From: Siphonodentalium dalli
Lineage: Eukaryota; Mollusca; Scaphopoda; Gadilida; Siphonodentaliidae
Length of the DNA stretch: 64,000 nucleotides
Assembly (NCBI GenBank): GCA_032622095.1
Contig: CP136067.1
Location: forward strand, 128,811,030 to 128,875,029
Direction: 5' to 3'
Part shown: piece by piece, positions 34,558 to 45,632 of the stretch
How positions within the stretch are numbered: the first letter of the stretch is position 1
Layout: every line of letters starts with the position of its first letter
Program-made: the position numbers and the translations under genes
The notes under the pieces: generated by a model
What the model was told of the DNA's origin: nothing
Databases searched by the model: none
Seen by the model: the letters and a program-made list of their open reading frames with translations, nothing else

Positions 34558-35734
34558 AGATGCAGAATCCGAATTATTACTCCAAATTTATTATTTCTTT
34601 GGCTTTGGAGGTAAAACATATTTGATTGGAGTCAAGGAACCCACCCTTCAAAGCTCAGAGTGATCAGATATTGATTTTTGAAATTTGTTATTTCCCGAGA
34701 TATGTAATTCTTGGTGGTTTGGCATATACTTCAAGTCAATGGTCTTGACCAAATTGCGAATGAAGATGGATAACTCTTAAAATCAGGTGGCTTTGGGTAT
34801 TAGATATATTTGACAATCCGGCCAAATTTCGTTGAACAGAATATTGATAAATAACACGTTTGGGCAATCTATTATGAACTCGAAAACGGCCGACCCAATT
34901 TCGATGAAACTTCGTATGTGAGGGTACTATCGGCCGGGAAGTGGCATAGGCATATTAATTTTCAGATCCGAGGTCAACTTTTCACGTGCCGAGGTCAAAT
35001 CTGTTTTTACGCTGTGTTACGGGACTTTCATTTGAGTTCGGTGCTTACAAATCGATTCGAAACAGCGCGAATAATAAAATGCCAGTCATAATAATAACAC
35101 TGTGAGAATCTTTCGTGTTTCCTCTTTCCAACGATATATAATGCGTATGTATCCGTTTTAGTTATCTGCCTCAATTATCAAGAAGAAGTGGTACTATCTT
35201 CCATCAGGATAAAAACAATGCGTAACTTCTATGACGTCGTTAGAGGTCATAACGTTAGATCACGTTAACGCTTAACCGGCCGATGCATTTGACTGTTTCA
35301 GACGTCTTGGCGATATCTCGGGCACTGATGGTAATTTATCTTTACGTTGAAACTTGATAATTAATGAGCGTGTGTACATATGAGGTGCGTTTATATACTT
35401 GAGTGGAAATCAAATCGGGTTAAACTGGTGGATTTTTACGGACGAAATTTGATGCATAGGGTATCTCGGTATCCGCTGGGCCGATTTCCCGGTATCCGCT
35501 GGGCCGATTTCCACCATTTTTGGGGTGTTGGTTTTGACCCCACCTGACCTTCAAAATTGTCAATTCAAGGTCAAAGCCCGGACGAAGTCGGGTCACCTTC
35601 TAGTTATGTAATATAGTTGACTGTGGTTAGCATTATTTTTTGACAATTAATCGATTCTAACAACTGAAACTGCATTTCAAAAAGTGTTGTTGGAATCTGA
35701 TGATATGGAGACCATTAAATCGGATTGGGCACCT
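34558..35734. mobile_element. TTAA MITE (AGATGCAGAATCCGA family) carrying a Helitron
   Basis: TTAA at 34554-34557 and 35735-35738, with ends AGATGCAGAATCCGA and TCGGATTGGGCACCT. The interior includes TTTCTTTGGCTTTGGAGG, GAGTCAAGGAACCCACC and ATGGAGACCATTAAATCGG, shared with 45186 and 63457. About 440 bp without the nested Helitron. Confidence 0.65.
34868..35603 (+). mobile_element. non-autonomous Helitron, copy 3
   Basis: A|TCTATTATGAACTCGAAAACGG at the start. The hairpin CCCGGACGAAGTCGGG, then TCACCTTCTAG|T, is at the end. Internal TCTCGGTATCCGCTGGGCCG is duplicated at about 35460-35515. Shares ACTCGAAAACGGC with copy 2 at 17167. No Rep/helicase. Confidence 0.8.
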
Positions 35735-35738
35735 TTAA

Positions 35739-36009
35739 ATGTTTTAGTTGAAAATCTGTGTTTTCAGGAATATTTTTCGTTGCTCTGACCTTTTGTAATG
35801 TAGCTCTAGCTTCATGATTTTATCAGAATTTGCTCAAACCGCTGGTTGATAAAATTACAGGCATCGTTACAATAATATTTTTATAACAAAAGGCCAATGC
35901 AATGTTTTGTCATTGAAAAGTTATCAATAATAAAATAAGAGTAAAGTCTATTTATTTTTTCATGTTCTTGTTGAGGACCTTTTATGAATTTCCAAATTTA
36001 TCCACTGCA
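35739..36009. other. unassigned intergenic stretch
   Basis: No feature seen. It contains the AATAATAAAATAAG segment near 35925, too far from the gene to call as its polyadenylation signal. Confidence 0.4.
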
Positions 36010-36264
36010 AGTGCCTATGTCCTGTTATCATACAGGCTAAGTGTCTTATGTCCTGTTATCATACAGGCTTAGTGTCTTATGTCCTGTTATCATACAGGCT
36101 AAGTGTCTTATGTCCTGTTATCATACAGGCTAAGTGTCTTATGTCCTGTTATCATACAGGCTAAGTGTCTTATGTCCTGTTATCATACAGGCTAAGTGTC
36201 TTTATGTCCTGTTATCATACAGGCTAAGTTAAGTGTCTTATGTCCTGTTATCATACAGGCTAAG
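36010..36264. repeat. 31-bp minisatellite, eight units
   Basis: Units are GTGTCTTATGTCCTGTTATC followed by ATACAGGCTAA. CCTGT/ACAGG gives each unit a small stem. Copies are almost identical, with one T insertion and one AAGTT insertion near the end, which implies recent expansion. Confidence 0.9.
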
Positions 36265-36325
36265 TTTGCTGCAATTTCACCATGTAGTCTCAAAAACTTT
36301 TATTTGGTCATATTTTGAATATTTA

Positions 36326-36554
36326 CCCTTTCTATACTAAAGTATCATTGATGAATAGTTATTCCATCGCACATGTTCAGGTCGTTTGTTGAACTTATTA
36401 TCTGAACATTTCCCTCAATAAATAGGGCTCCTTCTGTACTTTTATTTATCTGTCATCTGCATGTATCACCTTAACATCTCTCCAAATGAATAATAGACCA
36501 TTCCAGTGTATACTTTTATAACTGGATGGGAGAATCTATTTAGTATAGAAAGGG
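36326..36554. mobile_element. TTAA MITE (CCCTTTCTATACTAAA family)
   Basis: Ends CCCTTTCTATACTAAAG and TTTAGTATAGAAAGGG, with right TTAA at 36555-36558 and left TTTA (one change). The interior has TTATTATCTGAACATTTCCC, recurring inverted at 62240-62330. Confidence 0.7.
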
Positions 36555-36558
36555 TTAA

Positions 36559-37278
36559 ACTCATTCAGTGTTACTTCATTTATTATCGCTGTATACCTGT
36601 TATATAACTGTGCATGTGTACATAGAGCATGTATTCATTTTTAACAATTCATATTTCTATACGAGAACATCTGAAAAACGGTCTTTATTTTTATGTTATT
36701 TTATTTTGAGTTTTAAAATTTTAATGTCATATTTTGACCTGTTGTGGCTGAGTGCCCATACTACCTATATATACTGAGGCTGAATGGGTCACTCTCACCA
36801 AAAAAGTAGGAATTCAGGCGTTCAGAATAAGGTGATGAGGACACAGCTTTGATCAAAAACTTAATACTTTGCAGTTGTTGAGATGCATGAAGAATTAATC
36901 CAGAACCTCAATTTTAGGCTCAATTTAAAAAAAACAACAATCGGTTGGTTGATGGGTGAACAGCCTGTTTGTTACTTAGCAACCGTTATCTCCTGATCCC
37001 AAGAAAATGCAAAAAGAAATTTCATGGGATATTTTTTGCTGAGGCAGATTTCAGAACCTGCCTATGTTTTGTGCAAATTGAAATGAACACATTGTCGTAG
37101 TGTTGCATTGTGGAAGTCTGCATACAGCAAAATTCATTGTTGAATGTCCAAAACTACTGAGATAACAAGGAATATCTTCAATAAATGATAATCACCAGTT
37201 TTAAGCCCACAATTTCTAACCTAACCAAAGTCTGCCATGGTAATTGACCAATTTCATATTGTAAACTGAAGATATATG
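36559..37278. other. unassigned intergenic stretch
   Basis: No gene or repeat recognised. The 69-codon frame at 36568-36777 is hydrophobic and AT-driven and shows no family signature. Confidence 0.4.
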
Positions 37279-37280
37279 TA

Positions 37281-37458
37281 CAGTAATGCCCTAAGTAATC
37301 GACTCTTTAACCACAGCAGAATTATTGGTAACTTTTCAGGATTTAGTCGGAAATATGGCTTTCCGATGAATGGCAACAAGCCATATTTCCGACTAAATCC
37401 TGAAAAGTTACCCATAATTATGCTGTGGTTAAGGAGTCGATTACTTAGGGCATCACTG
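37281..37458. mobile_element. mariner-type foldback MITE
   Basis: TA|CAGTAATGCCCTAAGTAATC ... GATTACTTAGGGCATCACTG|TA. The whole 178 bp folds on itself through TTTCAGGATTTAGTCGG/CCGACTAAATCCTGAAAAG. Confidence 0.8.
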
Positions 37459-37869
37459 TATAAAGCATGAACATCCTAGGCTTTTTTAGCCACAGACAAT
37501 TTCAGGCCTTGGCAATTTATTAGCCCAGGAAAATTTCTGCTAATTACATGTAACTGGTTAACAGAGGTGTTGTATCCTTGCCCAGTTTTACCAATGCTGT
37601 GTACCATTCCTTGCATCTATCAAAGTCCCTTTTCGACTTTCTTCTGGTGAGAATGATGCCTTCAGTACTGTTAATATACTGAGAAGATATTTTTCAAATG
37701 GTGCCAAAATGTTTTAGAGGTGTGTTGAGTGTAATAGTAAGGACATAGTACTCATGTTAGATAACTCTATTTTAGTACTCACGTTAGATTAAGGTTAGTG
37801 ATAACAATCAATGTGATTATTTATGTTCGGCTAGGAAAAATTCCCAGAACATTCGGCCACTATTAAAAA

Positions 37870-37970
37870 TATCTGTTTGCAGTCACTCGACCCATATTTT
37901 TCTATGTGAGTTGGTAAGGGGGCGGGTCACTCGACCCATATTTTTCTATGTGTGTTGGTAAGGGGGCGGA
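37870..37970. repeat. ~49-bp direct duplication
   Basis: TCACTCGACCCATATTTTTC...TTGGTAAGGGGGCGG occurs twice in tandem. Confidence 0.7.
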
Positions 37971-38568
37971 ATATGCTGTATATGCAGAGACAGTCTATAG
38001 ATTTTAATTAGACTTTAATCAGAGTAGTCGGTGATAAATTCTAATATGTCATTTAAGTTTTAGCTCATAATGTAAGCTTGTCATTGCAGAAATGAAAATG
38101 CAGACAAGCGTAATTTATGTTATATTCATGCCTGCTGTATTGCAGTAGATAGGTTTACATGTATATCAGGCAGTTGATCATAAACAAATCTTTCTTGAGA
38201 AGGTAAAAAAAATAATTTGGGCAGGTGCCTTTTGTAGGTCGGGTGACTGAAAACAAGCATATTTTTTGTATTATGGCCTTCCTAATATTGGAAACGTATA
38301 CAAAGTTAATAATTAGATAATTTATTAGTTTTGATTGGATACCTAAATCAGTTAACAATATTTCTTTGAGTACCTGACTTGTCTCGCAATTCGCGCAGTG
38401 TTAAATTAGCATATCATGTAGAATCAATCATAAAGCTGTTAGCAAATGATGGAATTTTATTTAAACCTGACCAATTGTGGTTGTCTGTTGTAGTCCATAT
38501 GTTTCATGATGTAAGCACATTAGTTCATTTGGTTCAAGGTTTCTACTTAAGAATATCATGTCTCATAG
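37971..38568. other. unassigned intergenic stretch
   Basis: Nothing recognised on either strand. Confidence 0.4.
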
Positions 38569-38982
38569 CAAGCCTGAGTTTGCCTGTCATTTGCAGAATG
38601 AGGTCCCCAGAGGGTGAATTTAGTGATGATATCTAGCATCACCAAATTCACCCTCTTGCGACCTCGTTCTGCATGGCCTCATCTGCTATGGGAGACATAG
38701 ACTCAGATTGAAGTTCCCAAATGTTGAATATTGTGATGTACACCCATTGGGAACCTCAATTAAGCAATGTGTCTTCTGCCAATTGGGGATATAGAGAAAC
38801 TAAACTAAAAAAGAAATGGAAATTATGTGAAGAAATTTCTATAGAAATTTGATAATAAAGTATCTTTCCAGAACAGATGAGGCGTAAGCAGAATGAGGGC
38901 CCCGCTATGCGGGATAGCATCACTAAATTCCCCCACTCGGGACCTCATTCTGCTAATGATAGGCATACTAAACTCAGACTTG
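38569..38982. mobile_element. hAT double-hairpin MITE
   Basis: TSD TCTCATAG/TCTCCTAG (7 of 8 match), with ends CAAGCCTGAGTTTGCC and CTAAACTCAGACTTG. Central AGTTCCCAAATGTTGAATATT. The left hairpin is shortened. Confidence 0.8.
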
Positions 38983-39037
38983 TCTCCTAGAATGTTTATT
39001 GGGTGTCCATTTAGTGACATGAGCATGATAATGCTAA

Positions 39038-39540
39038 TTTATTGCACACCCAATGTCTTATTTGTGCGAAATACAGCAAAATACAGAAGAATTGAAACGG
39101 TCAATAAAAAAATGTGTATTGTTCTTGAACAATACAAACCTATTACGTCAACAACGTCACTGGCAACGTCAAGGTTAACAGAAAATGTCTTCGCTAAATT
39201 ATGGGGTATAGTCTACATTAAGGACACGTGTGTTCAATTAAATACAACAATATCGACCTAAATGTTAGAATGTTACAAACAGAGTGTGCAATAAATATAG
39301 AACAACACAGTTTTGTGAACATGTTAACGTTATTGCATTCGTTTGTCGTGCCGCGAAGTAAAACTCTAACCTCCTGTTCTCGTTTTACCATCGCGTCACA
39401 ACAAACTCGTGCAATAACATTAACCAGTTCACACACTTGTGTCGTTCTATCTATGTTACTATGTATATTATCCAGTATTATCCAAATTTGGTTCACAGCT
39501 TTTACTCATGAATATCTTGAAATAGGCTTGAAAAAATAAG
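39038..39540. repeat. dispersed repeat, copy without MITE
   Basis: Matches 48278-49060 over AAATACAGCAAAATACAGAAG, GAACAATACAAACC, AGAACAACACAGTTTTGTGA and TTAACCAGTTCACACA. The other copy is interrupted by a TTAA MITE at 48396, so the two act as filled and empty sites. Frames here have no recognised domain. Confidence 0.6.
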
Positions 39541-39714
39541 TTGTGTAAAAATTTTCTTTAAAGAGTTATATGCCTCCTAGAATTGGGTGTCCATTTCATA
39601 ACTTCAGCATGAATGCCCGATAACTCCAATGATATCTCCAATGAACGTTATTTAAATTTGATTCATGGTTTCTATTCATGAATACCCCATCAGTACCATG
39701 CATGGAATTTTAAC

Positions 39715-39949
39715 CCTTTCATGACGGTTTCTGCGCTGGTGCAGCATTACAGAATGTGTGCCAGTGCATTCTCTTATATATGTGATTCTCCCATACGGAG
39801 CCTCGCATATATAGAGAATGTACTGGCCTACAAGGTCAAAGTAAATATTGTTAGGCCAATGTATTCTCTTATATATGCCTCGCTTATATAAGAGAATGCA
39901 TTAGCACAGGGTTTTCTCAAATTTTCAGGAAGCACCAGTCATGGAAGGG
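39715..39949 (-). mobile_element. TTAA MITE (CCCTTCCATGAC family)
   Basis: Left TTAA at 39711-39714, right TTAG. Ends CCCTTTCATGACGG and CCAGTCATGGAAGGG, with two hairpins (CCAGTGCATTCTC and CCAATGTATTCTC types), the second shortened. Confidence 0.75.
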
Positions 39950-40159
39950 TTAGATATGACACATACGGTACTATATTTTCCTCTGTGCGAATTTTGTGAC
40001 AAGTATGGTGTCCAATTAAAATCAGTGTGTCATTGAGAGATCAATATTTATTTCATACGAAAACACTCAATGTAGTCAGGGTTCAGCCACATATATGTGT
40101 AACTTGTAATGTGTGTTGCCATTGGAAACAGAGGTCTACTGACTCGTGTGATCCTTTGG

Positions 40160-40362
40160 CCTACACGTACACCTGCGGTCAAACCCTACACGTACACCCG
40201 TGGTGAAACCCTACACGTACACCCATGGTCAAACCCTACATGTACACCCATGGTCAAACCCTACATGTACACCTGTGGTCAAACCCTACACGTACACCCA
40301 TGGTCAAACCCTACACGTACACCCGTGGTCAAACCCTACACATACACCCGTTGTCAAACCAT
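40160..40362. repeat. 25-bp minisatellite, eight units
   Basis: CCTACACGTACACCCATGG followed by TCAAAC, repeated with small changes. Since 25 is not a multiple of 3, all three frames run through and give a 25-residue peptide period. Not a gene. Confidence 0.9.
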
Positions 40363-40919
40363 TAGAAGTTTTGTCTCAAACTGTTGCATTCGAAACTTGT
40401 AGCGAAGAATAATAATCCAATCTTCTGATAACCGAATGAGCTATCAATGCTGTGCAGGCAGAGATCTCGGCAAAGAGATCTTAATTTGGCACATTGCTGG
40501 TCAAATTGTGTCCGATTTTTCTCGACACCGGACTATGCCAATATAAAAAATGTGTAGGTTTGATTCCGTAAAATCAAACCGAATGTTCCCACCATGTGCA
40601 TCTCCATAGCAATACCATAGTAACACATGTTACAAGTTACATGTACGTTTGGCTGAACCTGGCTATTATCTCGGAAATGAATTGATGATCAATTATGTAT
40701 AATCTCTCGTGTCAATTCAGGGAGCATGAAAACTGGATCACGAATTATTTCACATATTATTTGAAGGCTGCTGCATAGCGAAAAAGATTCAAATAGTAGG
40801 TTTGTAGGCCGGTAACAGACATATTAATACTTATAGGGAATTAATGAAGCTACCCAGGCCACTGATAGCAGTCTTTAGATTATGAAAATATGGGACTGGT
40901 TTCACTAAAGATAAAGCTA
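40363..40919. other. unassigned intergenic stretch
   Basis: Nothing recognised. An inverted ATGTAACTTGT/ACAAGTTACATGT pair (40098 and 40630) brackets the minisatellite, so both may belong to one unidentified element. Confidence 0.4.
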
Positions 40920-41300
40920 AACATCATCTTGGATTTCACATTTCAATCTATGGGTACAGCCCGCATTTACAGTTGGATCTTTTTGATTTTTACAGGCATG
41001 ATTAGGATCACTTCTAGAAGGGAGTTATGAAATTTGAATGATTTTCAATAAAAAAAAAAATTGACATTGCCAGTGATCTTGAATTTTGCTCTCGGCTGTC
41101 TTTGCATTAATAAATCTTTCAGTTTGCCCTGCTTTTTCAATCCCATTAATTCAAAACCCCCTATGATCCTCAACGTGACCTCAAGGTTGCCAGAAGCCAT
41201 CTTGGACGTTGCATTTCAATGCAGGCATGTCCTGCAGTCTGTGTTCTTCACCCGATTGATCCCAAATTTATTGTGCTCGGTAAGTTGAGCTACAGTATCA
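40920..41300 (+). mobile_element. Helentron/HINE-like relic (AGCTCAAC family)
   Basis: CATCTTGGATTTCACATTTC and GATTAGGATCACTTCTAGA recall the core of 21267. The tail AAGTTGAGCTACAGTATCATTG keeps the inverted head, but its hairpin is decayed. Confidence 0.5.
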
Positions 41301-41758
41301 TTGCTTCTGCCAGTTATTGCTCCTTGTTAGTCAAGACTGACTGATACTTTCTGAAGATTGGTATAAAAAGATAAGTCTTTTCAATTTAAAAAGCGAGCAA
41401 ATAATGGTCTTGGTTAGTCTTATTTAGTATTAACAAGCATGTTTTGTTGGGTTTGCGTCAATTTCCTACATGTATTACAGTAGTTTATGTCTGCCTACAT
41501 GGTCCAACATCTCTGGTTCCCTCAAAATTATACATTCCATAGAATAACTGAAATAATTATCAGTATTCTCTGATTTGGCTTTCTCTCTACATATGAATCA
41601 AACAATCAGGCCTTCAACGAAGAATCATACATCACTTGGAATCACTGAAATAATTACCAAATTTTCTCTGATTTGGCGTGTATATTCTCATTATGTCTCA
41701 ATATGTAACTCAATTCTGACTTGAGCGAAGAATCATCTCTTAAAAAATTTATAACATA

Positions 41759-41968
41759 CAGTAATGCCCTAAATAATCGACTCCTTGACCATAGCAGAAT
41801 TATGGGTAATTTTTCAGGATTTAGTCAGAACTATGGCTTGTTGCCATTCATCGGAAAGCTCTCAGTGAGAGCTTTCCGATGAATGGCAACAAGCCATATT
41901 TCCGACTAAATACTGAAAAATTACCCATAATTCTGTGGATAAGGAATCGATTATTTAGGGCATTACTG
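41759..41968. mobile_element. mariner-type foldback MITE
   Basis: TA-flanked, CAGTAATGCCCTAAATAATC to GGGCATTACTG. Full arms with GGCTTGTTGCCATTCATCGG and its complement, giving a near-perfect ~210-bp hairpin. Confidence 0.8.
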
Positions 41969-42301
41969 TATTCAGCGATAATGGCAAATAATCACAAACA
42001 ATAAAAATTCCACTAGATTTACTATGAATTTCATATAAGCTGACTGGTCCCTTCTATTACACCAAGTTTCCTTCATCAATCCTGGCACATACATGTAGAT
42101 GCAGTCTCTTTAAAAAGCCGACGATAATCTGTGATTCAGATTTACATTTGTGGACTGTAAAATTTGGCTGTGCACTGGGATGCCCGATCACAATATTTCC
42201 ACAAAAACTGGGAAATAATGTATTTGGCATTGTCAAGTTCACTACAACATAATATAAAAATTAATAATAGCATGTCCATATATATTAATGGACACGTCGG
42301 C

Positions 42302-42535
42302 ATAACAGGAACAATAAGTAACAAACTCTTTGCCGAAACTTTTGGCCATCACGGCTGAAATCAATGGTAAGTTGTGATCTACATAATTAGAGGCTCAAAT
42401 CATTATTGGACTTTGAGAGTTAATATGTCGACTAATGAGCTTCTAATTATGTATACCACAACTGTGTTATACCGTTGATAAAGGCTGTGACAGCCAAAAG
42501 CTTCAGCAAAGAGTTTGTTACTTATTGTTCCTATA
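42302..42535. repeat. imperfect foldback
   Basis: GGAACAATAAGTAACAAACT...AAACTTTTGGCC at the left returns as GCCAAAAGCTT...AGTTTGTTACTTATTGTTCC. An inner pair ACATAATTAGAGGCTC/GAGCTTCTAATTATGT sits at the centre. Target duplication not determined. Confidence 0.6.
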
Positions 42536-42938
42536 ATATAATATTTAGTTAAATATAACTAATAGTTAAATTCAGGATGTGCCTGACCTGGTAGAGGATG
42601 GGACTTCATTTTTCTAGCATCTATCTCTGATCTCAACCTTTGAGATCTTAACCAATATCATTGATTTGAGAAACAAAGGAAACTTGGTATAAATTCAGTC
42701 ATAAATATCTACCATAATTACACCAATAATTAGTCATATAAGCATCATCATTGATAATTATTCTTTTTCTCATTTTTAAATTTTTGTCTTGGTTGTGGGT
42801 CAATTTACTTTATTATGATTTCTTGGTGTGGAAATTCAGAAATATTAATTGCTGCTTGACTTCAGAACTTCATATAGGCCATGCCGGTGCTACCTCTGAA
42901 TTTGTATAAAAAGTTCAAGGAATAAAGGCCGCATTTAA

Positions 42939-43165
42939 TCCTTACATGACTGGAGCTGCGCTGGTGCATCATTAAATATCCTGTGCCAGTGCATTCTCTT
43001 ATATATGCGAGTCTCCCACAGGGAGCCTCGCATATATAAGAGAATGCACTGGCTTAACAAGGTAAATATTGTTAGGCCATTGTATTCTCTTATATATATA
43101 TGCAAGGCTCACTATGGGAGACTCACATATATAAGAGAATGCATTGGCACAGGTTTTTCGCAAAT
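42939..43165 (+). mobile_element. TTAA MITE (CCCTTCCATGAC family), right end replaced
   Basis: Begins after TTAA 42935-42938 and carries both hairpins. In its GTTTTTCGCAAATTTC segment it runs directly into the half mariner MITE at 43168-43206 (CTGCTGTGGTTAAGG...GGGCATTACTG). Confidence 0.7.
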
Positions 43166-43167
43166 TT

Positions 43168-43206
43168 CTGCTGTGGTTAAGGAGTTAATTATTTAGGGCA
43201 TTACTG
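43168..43206. mobile_element. mariner-type MITE fragment
   Basis: Only the right terminal ~39 bp of the CAGTAATGCCC family, ending GGGCATTACTG|TA. Confidence 0.6.
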
Positions 43207-44196
43207 TATAAGTTTATACTGGTCCACTTGAACGCTGTACCCAAACTGTGTAGCAACACATGAAGCCACTGTTCACATGTTCATTGTTGGAGCATGGGAG
43301 GTATTAGTTGATACTGGCTCATATGTTGTACTGATGTACTAATGGCTGTCATCTCAGGTATCGATTTACCTTCCCCATTTAGCATAATCTCTTTAGGGCA
43401 ATGGGCTATCATGTGGACCACTCGAAAGTAGACCTCCAGACTCCGACCTAATCTCTCTGTGTATGATGATTAGTAATGAATATTCATGAATCAAATAGAA
43501 CGTCGTATATTTTAAGAGGATTCATGTTCATCCTCTTGACCCAATACATTCATGAATGACATGATCACATTAAAATAATCTTTCAGACCTATTTTTGAAG
43601 ATGGGAGATGATATTTTCAAAAAATTTAGCCCTCCATAGGGAGGGAGCCTTGCATTTATAAGAGGATGCACTACTCTCGTGCCTGGAATAAAAGTGCAGT
43701 CTGGAATACGAGTGCAGGGTGGAAAAACTAACCAGAATTAATATAAGTGCAGATTGGAATATAAGTGCAGGGTGGAAACTTTCATCGAAATACAGTCTTG
43801 CACTTTACTAGTAATGTTGAATGGGTACTCGGTCAGACCAAAAAGAATGGGGATGGATAAATATGCTTTTGAAAACAGAGGCTCATATAATTTTATTAGC
43901 AAATTGTTCGGTTTCGCATCGCAATATTCATTACAAAATTCTGCGAACCACAATCCTATGTCGATTAGCAGTGCAGTGATTCAAAATCTCTTGAGATTTA
44001 TTGTTTAGAGACTATATTAGTCACACTTTCTGTAAATATTAATAATGAATTCTGAAGTCATGTGGCATTTCATATTTCTAGTGATCAGGATTATTCCTTT
44101 AAAAGTTATATAATCTCTTCTATTAATCTTGTATATAATAGTCTTTATATAATCTCAATATTTTTCAGCTACCTTGAATTCATTCTTGAAGACAAC
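43207..44196. other. mostly unassigned stretch
   Basis: A small fragment of the AATGCATTC hairpin is near 43632-43672. An AAGTGCAGRSTGGAATA unit occurs about three times at 43690-43772. No gene; the 84-codon frame at 43754-44008 has no family signature. Confidence 0.4.
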
Positions 44197-44662
44197 CAAG
44201 TCTGAGTTTAGTGTGCCTGTCATTTGTAAAATGAGGTCCCCAGAGGGTGAATTTAGTGATGCTATCCCACATAACGTGGCTAGCATCACTAAATTCACCT
44301 GCTGGGGACCTCATTCTGCATGGCCTCATCTGCTGTGGGAGACATAGACTCAGATTGAAGTTCCCAAATGGTGAATATTGTTATGTTCACCCATTGGGAA
44401 CCTTGATTATGCAATGTGTCGTCTGCCAATTTGGCGATATAGATAAACTACTGGTAAACTAAAAAAGAAATAGAATCTATGTGAAGAAGTTTCTATATAA
44501 ATTTGATAATAAAGAAACTTTCCAGAGAAGATGAGTCCTAAGCAGAATGAGGTCCCCAGAGGTTGAATTTAGTGATGCTAGCCTGATATGAGGGATAGTG
44601 TCAATAAATTCACCCTCTGTGGACCTCATTCTGCAAATAAAAGGCACACTAACTCAAGCTTG
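44197..44662. mobile_element. hAT double-hairpin MITE
   Basis: Exact TSD AAGACAAC (44189-44196 and 44663-44670), with ends CAAGTCTGAGTTTAGTG and CACTAACTCAAGCTTG. Both hairpins and the central AGTTCCCAAATGGTGAATATT pair are present. Confidence 0.85.
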
Positions 44663-44906
44663 AAGACAACCATTCGTGGAGAGATCTATTATATTGATAA
44701 ATTTCAAGATAGTTGACACTTAGATCATTTGACTCATTTGCATTCTGCCTTTCATATCCGATCTTCATGGAATTTCACATACATGTACTTGGACATACAG
44801 TGTGTCAAATTCAGAGTGTTGACAGATACTGTTGCTCTACTGTTGCTAATCAGCATTTGGTTTGCGAAATGTTATAATTAACATTACTTAGTACATTATA
44901 ATGTTA

Positions 44907-45085
44907 CAGTAATGCCCTAAGTAATCGACTCTTTAACTACAGCAGAATTATGGGTAACTTTTCAGGATTTAGTCGGAAATATGGCAACAAGCCATTATGG
45001 CAACAAGCCATATTTCCGACTAAATCCTGAAAAGTTACCCATAATTCTGCTGTAGTTAAAGAGTCGATTACTTAGAGCATTACTG
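44907..45085. mobile_element. mariner-type foldback MITE
   Basis: TA|CAGTAATGCCCTAAGTAATC to GATTACTTAGAGCATTACTG|TA. The loop is shortened to a GGCAACAAGCCATTA duplication. Confidence 0.8.
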
Positions 45086-45185
45086 TAATTGCATGGACAG
45101 TTTTACAAGAACAGAAACTTGTTCATACGGGATGTATACTTGTTTTGCATACACATTTTCAGCAAATTCAGAATTCTCCCTTTAA

Positions 45186-45632
45186 AGATGCATAATCCGA
45201 TTTAACGTCCCTAAATTACATCTTTCTTCAGCATCTGGGGTCAAAAAATATTTTATTTGAGTCGAGGAACCCACCCCCTCAGAGTTATGAGATCTTGATT
45301 TTTGAAATCTGTTAATTTTATCCACATTGAATATCTATCAGCCTTAGCAAAAATTCCATTGACTTCTTCCAGAAATAAGCGGACATGACATCCATGGACA
45401 CTTACCAGCGTTTGGGAGTTCATGCATGGTCACGTCTTGCGGTGGCGTTCTCAAATTATTTTCAGAATATAAGACGATTAAAAGTGTCACCAGCAACAAA
45501 AAATAAGGTATGCTTGGTATTTTGTTGCATGAGTATTTATTGGTAATGGAATAATTGGGATATAAATCAGCTTTTGGTGAAATTCCGTTGTCATGGATGA
45601 TATGGGGACCATTGTATCGGATTGTGCATCAT
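45186..45632. mobile_element. TTAA MITE (AGATGCACAATCCGA family)
   Basis: Left TTAA at 45182-45185, ends AGATGCATAATCCGA and TCGGATTGTGCATC. The inner part (45380-45505) has no counterpart in the copies at 34558 and 63457 and looks exon-like. See findings. Confidence 0.55.

Noticed and set aside
40109-40412. 97- and 70-codon overlapping frames rich in HPWSNP/KPYTYT
   Set aside because: They are the three-frame reading of a 25-bp minisatellite.
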